Notes under the pieces: generated by a model
Database searches by the model: none
The model's input: only the letters and a program-made list of their open reading frames with translations
Told to the model about the DNA's origin: nothing
Translations under genes and position numbers: made by a program
Assembly: GCF_006439395.2 (NCBI RefSeq)
Contig: NZ_CP083950.1
Span: 248,001-312,000 of the forward strand
Reading direction: 5' to 3'
DNA from: Mesorhizobium sp. B4-1-4
GTDB taxonomy: Bacteria > Pseudomonadota > Alphaproteobacteria > Rhizobiales > Rhizobiaceae
DNA: 64,000 nucleotides
Part shown: piece by piece, positions 45,060-54,075 of the stretch
How positions within the stretch are numbered: the stretch's first letter is position 1
Layout of the letters: each line of letters starts with the position of its first letter

Positions 45060-46202
45060 TCAGAAGCCGATGAAATGTTCCTTCTTTACCCTTTCGGCGG
45101 CCTTCTTGCCAACTGCATGCAGTTCGGGAATTCCGTCAATCGCGTCCATTCTTTGAACCGTCTCAGGCCGGACATTCTCTAGCCCTAAGGCATCCAAACC
45201 TGCTCGGGTCAGTTCTGCATTGTAGCGCACGTACGCGAACAGCTTATTTTCTTTCGGGAGAGGCCCAACGCTGTCGACGAGATTTCCAATCTCTCGGTCA
45301 ATTGTCTGGCCTGCACGGCACTCCCCAAAGATACGGCAAAGTAGGTCTTGCTCGTTGGAAGCAGCAAACATAAGTGCCGATGGAATCGTTGTTGCGTTGA
45401 AGAGCAAGTTCATATCATTAGGATTAAGGCCAGAGCGAACATCCGGACAGGTGCCGGTACCAACCGAAACTATTAACATCTGATCGGCTCCGGTCCGCCA
45501 ACGGGCTTCCGGATTGCGACTCCAGTAACGATCAACAGTAGCCATCAAAAACATTTGGAATGTGGGATTGTTATACATAGTAACTCCGCCATCGACGAAG
45601 ATAAAATGCCTATCGGTGTCAGAGATGCCTGGAATAATAATCACCTCAGGTGGAAAGTAAGTTGGGGCCGCCGTGCTGGCGCGGACTAGTTGCCAAAGCG
45701 GAAGTTTGCCGTTGTCATCGGACCGATCTGGATTATTATAGTACCCGAAGGGATTATTTGACAGCGGCCATGGCGAATCGGTGGTTGCGTTGCGCATGAC
45801 TAGCAACAGTAGGCTTTGCAATTTATCTGAGCCTAATGTGGTCTCACTACCAAAAACCTCCTTTAATTTAACTGCTAGCGGCTCAGAGTCGAACTTGTAT
45901 TTTAGACGATCAAGAACATTAGATCTGACGAACATCTGAGCGCCGCAATTTTCATAAAAAGATTGGATATCTCTTACAGATAATCCCATGGACAATCCGG
46001 CAGCTATAATTCCGCCAGTGCTGGTACCAGCAATGTAATCGAAGTAGTGTGATAAGCGAAAGCTGTCACCATCGATATCTGGCCGCAGAAGGTTTTCCAA
46101 TTTTAGGAGGATTTCCAGCGCCAGTACGCCTCGAATTCCGCCGCCGTCTATCGAAAGTAACTTCTTTTTACCTTGCCGAGTTATACGATCAATCAGAGGC
46201 AT
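45060..46202 (-). CDS. Patatin-like phospholipase
   Basis: A 380-residue lipase of the patatin family: oxyanion-hole loop SIDGGGIRGVLALE, nucleophile elbow GTSTGG with Ser61, and the dyad Asp204 in VDGGVTMYNNP. Patatins of this kind serve as CBASS membrane effectors (CapV), degrading phospholipids after activation by a cyclic dinucleotide. No cyclase lies next to it, so whether it belongs to the neighbouring systems is open. The sequence is AT-richer than the transfer core. Confidence 0.87.
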   Translation of the reverse strand: MPLIDRITRQGKKKLLSIDGGGIRGVLALEILLKLENLLRPDIDGDSFRLSHYFDYIAGTSTGGIIAAGLSMGLSVRDIQSFYENCGAQMFVRSNVLDRLKYKFDSEPLAVKLKEVFGSETTLGSDKLQSLLLLVMRNATTDSPWPLSNNPFGYYNNPDRSDDNGKLPLWQLVRASTAAPTYFPPEVIIIPGISDTDRHFIFVDGGVTMYNNPTFQMFLMATVDRYWSRNPEARWRTGADQMLIVSVGTGTCPDVRSGLNPNDMNLLFNATTIPSALMFAASNEQDLLCRIFGECRAGQTIDREIGNLVDSVGPLPKENKLFAYVRYNAELTRAGLDALGLENVRPETVQRMDAIDGIPELHAVGKKAAERVKKEHFIGF

Positions 46203-46760
46203 ATCAAACCTTTACTTGCTTAAGGCTTAGAGATCGGATGCTGGAAGACAAAAAATATCAGTAAAACCTCCGCCACTGGTGCTTTGGTGTCCGAACCGTA
46301 CGGGAACTGTTGCGCGACGCCCTTCTGAAGATAAGCCGGGATCGGCAAAGCCTGCAAGTCGATGTTTGCGTTAAGTTTAGAATGGATATTCCCAAAGGGG
46401 GGTCTGTAAGGCTTTGCGGCTTTCATCCATTGGTATTGCTTGAACCGATGCCGCATTCGGCTACAACGCGCACAGCTAGGACGCTGGATTGGTTAAGGTG
46501 GCACCTTTCAGGTGAGACAAGGGGGCATTCAGGCCCCGGTCAAGCCTCGAAAATGCACGGCGGGACGACAATGTTCTGCGCATTGCCGGCTGCGCGATTG
46601 CTACATGCAGGACATGGCCGGTTCTTGGATACCCAGTGGCCCCGACCGCCATCCATCAACTAGGTCCTTCGCCACACTAGATCGCATATAAGCGGCGTTT
46701 CCGTTCAGACCGCAAAGCGCGATGCTTGCTCAAACCCTCCCGGAGGAACCGAGCGAGCCA
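46203..46760. other. Gap before traG without a recognisable gene
   Basis: 558 bases between the patatin and traG starts. Open frames on both strands lack homology. The start region of traG with its GGAGGAA (46742-46748) forms the right end; a promoter for traG must lie here but I cannot pinpoint it. Confidence 0.5.
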
Positions 46761-48791
46761 ATGACCCCCACAAAGCTATTGATTGGGCAAATCGCCGTAG
46801 TATTCGCCACCGCTATTCTCGGAGTATGGACGGCAACGCAATGGAGCGCCTACGCGCTGGACTATCAGCAGCAGCTTGGCACACCATGGTTCCTCGCGGT
46901 CGGCCGGCCGATCTATAAACCGTGGAAACTGTTCGAATGGTGGTATCATTTTGATGCCTATGCGCCTGAGGTCTTCGACAAGGCAGGCATGCTTGCCGGC
47001 GCTAGCGGATTCTTGGGCTGCGCTGGTGCAGTCGCGGGTTCGCTCTGGCGCGCGCGGCAGCGTGGACTGGTTACCACCTATGGCTCCTCACGATGGGCCG
47101 TGAAGCAGGAAATCGAAAAAGCAGGGCTGTTTCGACCGGCCGGTGTTTTCCTCGGCGAGCTTAAGGATCGATATCTGCGCCATGACGGGCCGGAGCACGT
47201 CATGGCCTTTGCGCCGACACGTTCGGGCAAGGGCGTCGGATTGGTTGTTCCAACCCTGCTTTCCTGGACCGGCTCGGCTGTCATCCATGACATCAAGGGC
47301 GAGAATTGGCAGCTAACTGCCGGCTGGCGGTCGAAGTTCTCGCACTGTCTGTTGTTTAATCCAACCGATCCGAGGTCGGCGCGCTACAACCCGCTGCTGG
47401 AGGTGCGCAAAGGTCCTAATGAGGTCCGCGACGTCCAGAACATCGCTGACATTCTTGTCGATCCTGAGGGCGCGCTCGAGCGGCGCAATCACTGGGAAAA
47501 GACCAGCCATTCCCTGCTGGTTGGCGCCATTCTGCACGTGCTCTACGCCGAAGAGGAAAAAACACTTGCCCGCGTCGTCACGTTCCTGTCGGACCCGCAA
47601 CGCTCGTTTGCCGCAACACTTGGGCGGATGATGACGACCAACCACGTCGGAACGGCGGACAGGCCTCAAGTGCATCCGGTCGTGGTCTCGGCGGCCCGTG
47701 AGGTGCTGAACAAGTCAGAGAACGAGCGTTCGGGCGTGCTCTCGACTGCCATGTCGTTTCTCGGCCTCTATCGCGATCCCACCGTGGCGGCGACAACATC
47801 GGCCTGCGATTGGCGCATTGCTGACCTCATGGATGCACAACTCCCAATGTCGCTCTATCTGGTGGTGCCGCCATCGGACATCTCGCGAACCAAGCCGCTG
47901 GTGCGACTGGTGCTCAATCAGATCGGCCGGCGGCTCACCGAGCGGCTGGAGGGCGATCCGAAGAAGAGCCGCAAGCATCAACTGCTGATGATGCTCGACG
48001 AATTTCCGGCACTCGGGCGCCTCGACTTCTTCGAGACCGCGCTCGCCTTCATGGCCGGCTATGGCATTCGCGCTTACCTGATCGCGCAATCCTTGAACCA
48101 GATCTCGAAAGCTTACGGCGAGAACAACGCCATTCTCGACAACTGCCATGTCCGCATTGCTTTTTCTTCCAATGACGAACGCACTGCCAAGCGCATTTCG
48201 GACGCGCTCGGTACCGCCACGGAACTCAGATCCATGCGCAACTATGCCGGCCATCGGCTGGCCCCCTGGCTTTCGCATGTCATGGTCAGCCGCCAGGAGA
48301 CCGCCCGGCCGCTGCTGACGCCGGGCGAGGTGATGCAATTGCCGCCATCGGACGAACTAGTGCTGGTTTCGGGGCTGCCGCCGATCCGTGCCAAAAAACT
48401 GCGCTACTATCAGGATCAAAATTTCACCGAACGGGTGCTGCCCGCGCCGGTGTTGCGTGACGGTCCCTACGCGGACTGCCCTGCATCGCGCCCGGACGAT
48501 TGGACTGGGCAGGTGCGCAGCGTCGATCGCCGTCTTGTTGCCGACGGCGAAAGCGCCGGCGCCACGATCGAAGACGAGGGCGGTGTCCAACAGCAGCGCC
48601 ATCCCGGGTTGCCTGAAGAACCGACCGACGTCACTCAGGAGCCCGACCAGGAAGATCTTCTCAAGCCTGCCGACGATGATAGCGAGACGATCGCTGATAA
48701 GCGCGTCATGGACCGGATTTCCACCGCGACACGCGCCTACGGCATCAATGAGGGTAGGGGCGACGAGAAGGACATCGTCCCCGGCTTCTAA
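46761..48791 (+). CDS. traG: TraG/VirD4-type coupling protein
   Basis: A 676-residue type IV coupling ATPase that links the relaxosome to the mating channel. Two N-terminal helices (IGQIAVVFATAILGVW and a second near residues 70-95) precede the Walker A APTRSGKGVGLVVPTLL, and the Walker B-like LLMMLDEFPALG follows. The start ATG at 46761 (MTPTKLLI) is typical for the family; an upstream ATG at 46722 remains possible. It starts the second half of the transfer region. Confidence 0.92.
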   Translation: MTPTKLLIGQIAVVFATAILGVWTATQWSAYALDYQQQLGTPWFLAVGRPIYKPWKLFEWWYHFDAYAPEVFDKAGMLAGASGFLGCAGAVAGSLWRARQRGLVTTYGSSRWAVKQEIEKAGLFRPAGVFLGELKDRYLRHDGPEHVMAFAPTRSGKGVGLVVPTLLSWTGSAVIHDIKGENWQLTAGWRSKFSHCLLFNPTDPRSARYNPLLEVRKGPNEVRDVQNIADILVDPEGALERRNHWEKTSHSLLVGAILHVLYAEEEKTLARVVTFLSDPQRSFAATLGRMMTTNHVGTADRPQVHPVVVSAAREVLNKSENERSGVLSTAMSFLGLYRDPTVAATTSACDWRIADLMDAQLPMSLYLVVPPSDISRTKPLVRLVLNQIGRRLTERLEGDPKKSRKHQLLMMLDEFPALGRLDFFETALAFMAGYGIRAYLIAQSLNQISKAYGENNAILDNCHVRIAFSSNDERTAKRISDALGTATELRSMRNYAGHRLAPWLSHVMVSRQETARPLLTPGEVMQLPPSDELVLVSGLPPIRAKKLRYYQDQNFTERVLPAPVLRDGPYADCPASRPDDWTGQVRSVDRRLVADGESAGATIEDEGGVQQQRHPGLPEEPTDVTQEPDQEDLLKPADDDSETIADKRVMDRISTATRAYGINEGRGDEKDIVPGF

Positions 48792-48909
48792 AGCTCGCTC
48801 AAAGGCAAAGCGCATCTCGGCGTAGATAACGGCCATAAGCGATTTCGAGCGTCTGGTGGATGCTTGTTCCCGTCGCCGGCGCAATGCCGGCCTTTCGAGA
48901 ACAAGCCGC

Positions 48910-49323
48910 ATGAAACCCCACCGCATTCGCCATCAGTTTCTGCTTGAGCCGGAGCTCAGCGAGAAGCTGGACAAACTCAGCCGCGATCCATCGACGACCA
49001 AATCGGCGATCGTGGCGAAGGCGGTCGAGGCGTTCATCGAGCGGCGTGGCGAGAACGAGCTCGACCGGCGCTACGGCTTGAGGCTCGACCGTCTTTCCCG
49101 CGACCTCGCTCATATCAGGCGCGATGCCGAGATGATCCTTGAGAGCCTCGCGCTCTTCATCCGGTTTTCGATCACGCTTCATGCTCACACGCCGGTTCCG
49201 GACAAGGCAACGCAGGCGATCGCCCAGGAACGCTTCGACAAATTCGTCGAGCAAGTCGGCCGCCAAATTGCTTCCGGGAAACGCTCGCTTGGCAAAGGCA
49301 GTGACGTGGGAGTGGAAGGATGA
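48910..49323 (+). CDS. CopG-type ribbon-helix-helix protein
   Basis: A 137-residue protein with an N-terminal ribbon-helix-helix (HRIRHQFLLEPELSEKLDKL and TTKSAIVAKAVEAFIE) and a helical C-terminal part. CopG-like genes occupy this place between traG and trbB in rhizobial ICEs and may regulate the trb operon. The ATG at 48910 follows an Arg/Gly-coding leader; the stop overlaps the trbB start (ATGA). Confidence 0.85.
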   Translation: MKPHRIRHQFLLEPELSEKLDKLSRDPSTTKSAIVAKAVEAFIERRGENELDRRYGLRLDRLSRDLAHIRRDAEMILESLALFIRFSITLHAHTPVPDKATQAIAQERFDKFVEQVGRQIASGKRSLGKGSDVGVEG

Positions 49324-50288
49324 CCTCCCATCCCGAAGCCGACCATCGCCGTCGCGCGATGCTGCGAACCGCCATGGGCCTAGCGATCACCGAGGCGCTT
49401 TCCGATCCATTGGTCATCGAGGTGATGCTCAATCCCGACGGCGCGTTGCGGCTCGACCGTCTCGGAGAAGGCCGCGTCGATACCGGCGTGCACATGCACC
49501 CTTCAGAGGCCGAACGCATCATCCGTCTGGTTGCCTCCCATGTGCGCGCCGAGGCGCATGCCGACAACCCGATCGTCAGTGCCGAACTACCCTCGGGCGA
49601 GCGTTTCGAAGGCTTGCTGCCACCCGTCGTGCTGGCGCCATGCTTCGCCATTCGCAAACCAGCGGCAAAACTCTACACGCTGGCCAACTATGTCGCCGAT
49701 CGCATCATGTTGCCACTCCAGGCTGATGCGCTGAGGAACGCGGTACGCGATCGGCGCAACATTCTGGTCGCTGGCGGCACTTCGTCGGGCAAAACGACGC
49801 TGGCCAATGCGCTGCTGGCCGAAGTTGCCGAATGCGACGAGCGGGTGATCCTGATCGAGGATACGCGCGAACTGCAATGCGCGGCAAAAGACTGCGTTGC
49901 CCTGAGAACCAGGCGGGGCTCGGTCACGCTTGCCGATCTCGTGCGCTCGACGCTACGCCTCAGACCCGACCGCATCATCGTTGGCGAAGTCCGGGGCGCG
50001 GAAGCGCTCGACATGCTGAAGGCCTGGAACACCGGGCACCCAGGTGGCATCGCCACGGTTCATGCCAATTCGGCGCGATCTGCCCTCTACCGGATCGAAC
50101 AGCTCGCCCAGGAAGCCGTCGTCACCGTTCCCCGCCGCCTCATCGCTGAGGCGATCGACCTGATCGTCTTTATCGCCGGACGCGGATCCTCACGCCGCAT
50201 CGACACGATCGCCGAGGTCACCGGTCTCGACGGCAGCGGCGATTACGCCGTCGCCCAACTCACGCTTCCGCAACTCCAGCAGCTTTGA
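49320..50288 (+). CDS. trbB: TrbB secretion ATPase (VirB11 type)
   Basis: A 322-residue hexameric ATPase of the VirB11/TrbB family that powers pilus assembly. Walker A is AGGTSSGKTTLANALL, the Asp box VILIEDTRELQC, Walker B region RIIVGEVRGAEALD and the His box GGIATVHANSA. The length is normal. It begins the trb operon, coupled to the CopG-like gene. Confidence 0.93.
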   Translation: MTSHPEADHRRRAMLRTAMGLAITEALSDPLVIEVMLNPDGALRLDRLGEGRVDTGVHMHPSEAERIIRLVASHVRAEAHADNPIVSAELPSGERFEGLLPPVVLAPCFAIRKPAAKLYTLANYVADRIMLPLQADALRNAVRDRRNILVAGGTSSGKTTLANALLAEVAECDERVILIEDTRELQCAAKDCVALRTRRGSVTLADLVRSTLRLRPDRIIVGEVRGAEALDMLKAWNTGHPGGIATVHANSARSALYRIEQLAQEAVVTVPRRLIAEAIDLIVFIAGRGSSRRIDTIAEVTGLDGSGDYAVAQLTLPQLQQL

Positions 50289-50299
50289 AAGGTACCCTC

Positions 50300-50608
50300 A
50301 TGCGCAAGAGGCTTCGCATTCTTTCCTCCGCCGCGCTCGCGGTTCTTATCACGGCCCCGGCTTTCGCCGCGGGTTCCGGCATGCCTTGGGAACAGCCATT
50401 GCAACAGATTCTGGAGTCGGTGCAGGGGCCCGTCGCCAAGATCGTCGCGGTGATCATCATCATCACCACCGGGCTGACACTTGCCTTTGGCGATACCGCC
50501 GGTGGTTTCCGTCGACTGATCCAGATCGTCTTCGGCCTCTCGATCGCCTTCGCGGCGTCGAGCTTCTTCCTCTCTTTCTTCTCCTTCGGCGGCGGGGCGC
50601 TCGTCTGA
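50300..50608 (+). CDS. trbC: TrbC pilin
   Basis: A 102-residue prepilin: signal sequence ending near AFAAGSG, then two hydrophobic segments (IVAVIIIITTGLTLAFG and IVFGLSIAFAASSFF). It is the likely substrate of the TraF peptidase, which would cyclise it. The ATG at 50300 is preferred over an in-frame TTG at 50285; its stop overlaps the trbD start by one base. Confidence 0.9.
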   Translation: MRKRLRILSSAALAVLITAPAFAAGSGMPWEQPLQQILESVQGPVAKIVAVIIIITTGLTLAFGDTAGGFRRLIQIVFGLSIAFAASSFFLSFFSFGGGALV

Positions 50609-50880
50609 TGGCGGCCGGAGAGCAGCACATCGAGGGCTTTGAAGTTCCTGTCCACCGGGCGCTGACCGAGCCGATCCTGCTGGGCGGAGCGCCTCGAGCG
50701 GTGGCGATCCTCAACGGCACGGTGGCTGCGGCCATCGGTCTTGGTTTGCAGCAGTGGATCGCAGGCATGCTGCTTTGGATTGCCGGTCACACGCTCGCGG
50801 TCTTTGCCGCACGCCGGGATCCGGAGTTCGCCAGCGTGCTTGTCCGCCACCTTCGCCTGAAGGCATGGCTTGCATGCTGA
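50608..50880 (+). CDS. trbD: TrbD (VirB3 type)
   Basis: A 90-residue inner-membrane component of the VirB3/TrbD type with two adjacent hydrophobic segments (VAILNGTVAAAIGLGL and WIAGMLLWIAGHTLAVF). The start overlaps the TrbC stop and its stop overlaps the trbE start, the usual operon packing. Confidence 0.9.
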   Translation: MAAGEQHIEGFEVPVHRALTEPILLGGAPRAVAILNGTVAAAIGLGLQQWIAGMLLWIAGHTLAVFAARRDPEFASVLVRHLRLKAWLAC

Positions 50881-53300
50881 ATCTTTCAGAGTATCGCGGC
50901 AAGGCCGACCGGCTTGCCGACCATTTGCCCTGGGCCGCACTGGTGGCGCCCGGTATCGTCCTCAACAAGGACGGCAGCTTTCAGCGCACGTTTCGGTTTC
51001 GCGGACCCGATCTCGAAAGCGCGACGGAAGCTGAACTCGTCGGCGTCTGCGCGCGGGCAAACAACGCGCTCAGACGCTTGGGCTCCGGCTGGGCATTGTT
51101 CTTCGAGGCGGAGCGCATCGAAGCGCTGGGCTATCCGCATTCGCGTTTCCCCGACGCGGCCTCATGGCTGGTCGATGAGGAACGGCGTGCGGCCTTCGAG
51201 GGCAAGGTCACGCATTTCGAGAGTCGCTACCATCTGACCTTGCTGTTCATGCCGCCGCCGGACAGCCAGGCGCGGGCGGAAAGCGCCCTCGTCGACTCTC
51301 ATCGTTCAGAAGGCAAAAGAGACTGGCGCCAGGAGGTGGCGCGGTTCCGTGACGAGACCGACCGCGTTCTAGATCTTCTGTCGGGCTTTATGCCCGAGGT
51401 GCGCGCGCTCGACGATGCCGAGACGCTGACTTACCTGCACGGCACGATCTCGACCCGTCGCCATCCGGTCGCCGTGCCTGAGACGCCGATATACCTGGAT
51501 GGCATCCTGGTCGATGCGCCACTTACCGGCGGCTTGGAGCCGGCGTTGGGTGAGCAGCATCTTCGCACGCTTACCATCCTCGGCTTCCCGAACCTCACAC
51601 GACCCGGAATACTCGACGCACTTAACCATCAGGATTTCGCTTATCGCTGGATGACGCGTTTCATTCCGCTCGACAAGACCGAAGCCACTAAAACTCTGAC
51701 ACGGCTCCGGCGGCAGTGGTTTGCCAAACGAAAGTCGATCGCGGCAATCCTCCGGGAGGTAGTCACCAACGACCCGGTTCCTCTGGTCGACAGCGATGCC
51801 GACAACAAGGCGCTCGACGCCGACGAAGCACTCCAGGCGTTGGGCGGCGATCATGTCGGCTTCGGCTATCTCACCACGACCGTGACGGTGTGGGACGAGG
51901 ATCGCCAAGCCGCCGCGGAGAAACTTCGCACGGTCGAGCGCATCGTCAACGGACTTGGCTTCACTACGATCCGTGAAAGCGTCAATGCCGTAGAAGCGTG
52001 GCTCGGCTCGTTGCCCGGCCATGTCTATGCCAACATTCGCCAGCCGCTCATTCACACACTGAACCTTGGCCATCTGATGCCGCTGTCATCGGTGTGGGCC
52101 GGCCCGGCGGAGAACGAACATCTGGCCAAGGTCACCCAGACCGAAGCCCCGCCGCTTCTCTTCGCCGAGACCAGCGGTTCGACTCCGTTCCGGCTTTCCA
52201 CCCATGTCGACGATGTCGGCCACATGCTGATCGTCGGGCCGACCGGCGCCGGCAAGTCGGTTCTACTCGCCCTGATCGCTTTGCAGTTCCGCCGCTATGC
52301 CGGCGCGCAGATCTATGTCTTCGACAAGGGCAATTCGGCCCGCGCGGCGACACTCGCCACGGGTGGAGAGCACCACGCGCTCGGCGCGGATGGCACACTC
52401 GCCTTCCAGCCACTGCGCAACATTAACGACCCAGGTACCCGCAGTTGGGCAGCCGAATGGATCGCCGGTCTCCTTGCTCATGAGAACGTCACCGTCACGC
52501 CGGAAGTGAAGGAGGCGCTCTGGTCGGCGCTCGGCAGCCTTGCCACTGCGCCGGCGCAAGAACGCACACTGACCGGCCTGTCGGTCCTGCTTCAGTCCAA
52601 CGCGCTGAAGTCCGCATTGATGCCCTACACGCTCGACGGTCCCTTTGGTCGGCTGCTCGATGCCGATGACGATCGGCTGGCCCTGTCGGATGTGCAGTGC
52701 TTCGAGACCGAGGAACTGATGCACAGCCAGGGCGCCGTCCTGCCAGTGCTCACCTATCTGTTCCATCGTCTCGAGGAGCGGTTCGACGGGCGGCCGACGC
52801 TGCTCATGCTCGACGAAGCCTGGGTCTATCTCGACAATCCGCTGTTTGCCGCCCGCATCCGCGAATGGCTGAAGGTGCTGCGTAAGAAGAACGTATCGGT
52901 CATCTTCGCCACGCAATCGCTTGCCGACATCGCCGGCTCTTCAATTGCGCCTGCGATTATAGAGAGCTGCCCACAGCGCATCTTTCTTCCCAATGATCGT
53001 GCCGTGGAGCCGCAGGCGAGGGCGGCCTACGAACGCTTCGGTTTAAACGAGCGGCAGATCGAACTGGTCGCCCGCGCCACGCCGAAGCGCCAATACTATC
53101 TGCAATCGCGTCGCGGCAACCGTCTGTTCGAGCTGGGCTTGGGTCCGATCACACTAGCGCTTTGTGGCGCCTCCGATCCAGCCACGCAGACGCTGATCGA
53201 CAGCGTCTTGTCCGAAGACGGGCAGGAGAGCTTTGCTTTCCGATTCCTCAGTGCGCGTGGCTTCGATTGGGCCGCCGAGCTTCTCCTGCAATTCCCTTAA
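50874..53300 (+). CDS. trbE: TrbE mating-pair ATPase (VirB4 type)
   Basis: An 808-residue VirB4-family ATPase, the largest energy unit of the secretion channel. Walker A GPTGAGKSVLLALIAL lies near residues 454-469 and Walker B LLMLDEAWVYLDNP near 642-655. The open frame extends upstream into trbD, but the ATG at 50874 overlaps the trbD end and starts the conserved N-terminus MLNLSEYRGKADRLADHLPW. Confidence 0.94.
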   Translation: MLNLSEYRGKADRLADHLPWAALVAPGIVLNKDGSFQRTFRFRGPDLESATEAELVGVCARANNALRRLGSGWALFFEAERIEALGYPHSRFPDAASWLVDEERRAAFEGKVTHFESRYHLTLLFMPPPDSQARAESALVDSHRSEGKRDWRQEVARFRDETDRVLDLLSGFMPEVRALDDAETLTYLHGTISTRRHPVAVPETPIYLDGILVDAPLTGGLEPALGEQHLRTLTILGFPNLTRPGILDALNHQDFAYRWMTRFIPLDKTEATKTLTRLRRQWFAKRKSIAAILREVVTNDPVPLVDSDADNKALDADEALQALGGDHVGFGYLTTTVTVWDEDRQAAAEKLRTVERIVNGLGFTTIRESVNAVEAWLGSLPGHVYANIRQPLIHTLNLGHLMPLSSVWAGPAENEHLAKVTQTEAPPLLFAETSGSTPFRLSTHVDDVGHMLIVGPTGAGKSVLLALIALQFRRYAGAQIYVFDKGNSARAATLATGGEHHALGADGTLAFQPLRNINDPGTRSWAAEWIAGLLAHENVTVTPEVKEALWSALGSLATAPAQERTLTGLSVLLQSNALKSALMPYTLDGPFGRLLDADDDRLALSDVQCFETEELMHSQGAVLPVLTYLFHRLEERFDGRPTLLMLDEAWVYLDNPLFAARIREWLKVLRKKNVSVIFATQSLADIAGSSIAPAIIESCPQRIFLPNDRAVEPQARAAYERFGLNERQIELVARATPKRQYYLQSRRGNRLFELGLGPITLALCGASDPATQTLIDSVLSEDGQESFAFRFLSARGFDWAAELLLQFP

Positions 53301-53320
53301 TCTGACATGGAGCAATTGTC

Positions 53321-54043
53321 ATGATGCGACGCCGCCTTCTCTCCAGCCTGATTGTTTCCCTGATCGCCATGCCGATGGCCGACTATGTCCGGCCGGCCAA
53401 CGCACTCATCGTATTCGATCCATCGAACTATACGCAGAACGTGCTGTCGGCGGCGCGCGCGTTGGAGCAGATCAACAATCAGATACAATCTCTCCAGAAC
53501 CAGGCGACCATGCTGCAGAACATGGCGCGCAATCTTCAAAGTCTGGATTTTTCTTCCGTGGGCCAGCTTACCGGTTCATTCCAACGCATCGACGGGTTGA
53601 TGGACCAGGCAAGTGGCCTGAGTTTTGATCTCGATAAGGTCCAAGACCAGTGGCGCCGGCAGTATCCAGACAGCTACGACGCCACGATCAAGGTCAGCGA
53701 CGTGGCAAGCGCTGCGCGCGAACGCTGGCAGAGCGCCATGCAAGCGTTCCGCCAGACCATGGGTGTTCAGTCGCAGATCGTGGACAATGTGCGCGGCGAT
53801 GGCGAACTGCTCACCGATCTCGTCAACCGCAGCCAGGGTGCGGCCGGTGCGCTCGAGGCAAGCCAGGCCACCAATCAGCTGATTGCGCTTTCGACCAAGC
53901 AGCAGATGCAGATCCAGACGCTGCTCGCCACGCAGTTTCGGGCTGAGGTCGAGGATGCGGCGCGCAAGGCGCAGTCCGAGGAAGCCGCACGCCAGACGAC
54001 GAAGCGTTTCCTGGGCACCGGCACGGCCTATCCCGGCAACTGA
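53321..54043 (+). CDS. trbJ: TrbJ (VirB5 type)
   Basis: A 240-residue periplasmic component of the TrbJ/VirB5 type. A signal peptide (about residues 1-27) precedes a mostly helical body rich in Gln/Asn with a coiled-coil (NNQIQSLQNQATMLQNMARN). It may sit at the pilus tip. It follows trbE by 20 bases. Confidence 0.9.
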   Translation: MMRRRLLSSLIVSLIAMPMADYVRPANALIVFDPSNYTQNVLSAARALEQINNQIQSLQNQATMLQNMARNLQSLDFSSVGQLTGSFQRIDGLMDQASGLSFDLDKVQDQWRRQYPDSYDATIKVSDVASAARERWQSAMQAFRQTMGVQSQIVDNVRGDGELLTDLVNRSQGAAGALEASQATNQLIALSTKQQMQIQTLLATQFRAEVEDAARKAQSEEAARQTTKRFLGTGTAYPGN

Positions 54044-54075
54044 TCACCAGTCTTTGCGATGAGGAAGGCGGCGGC

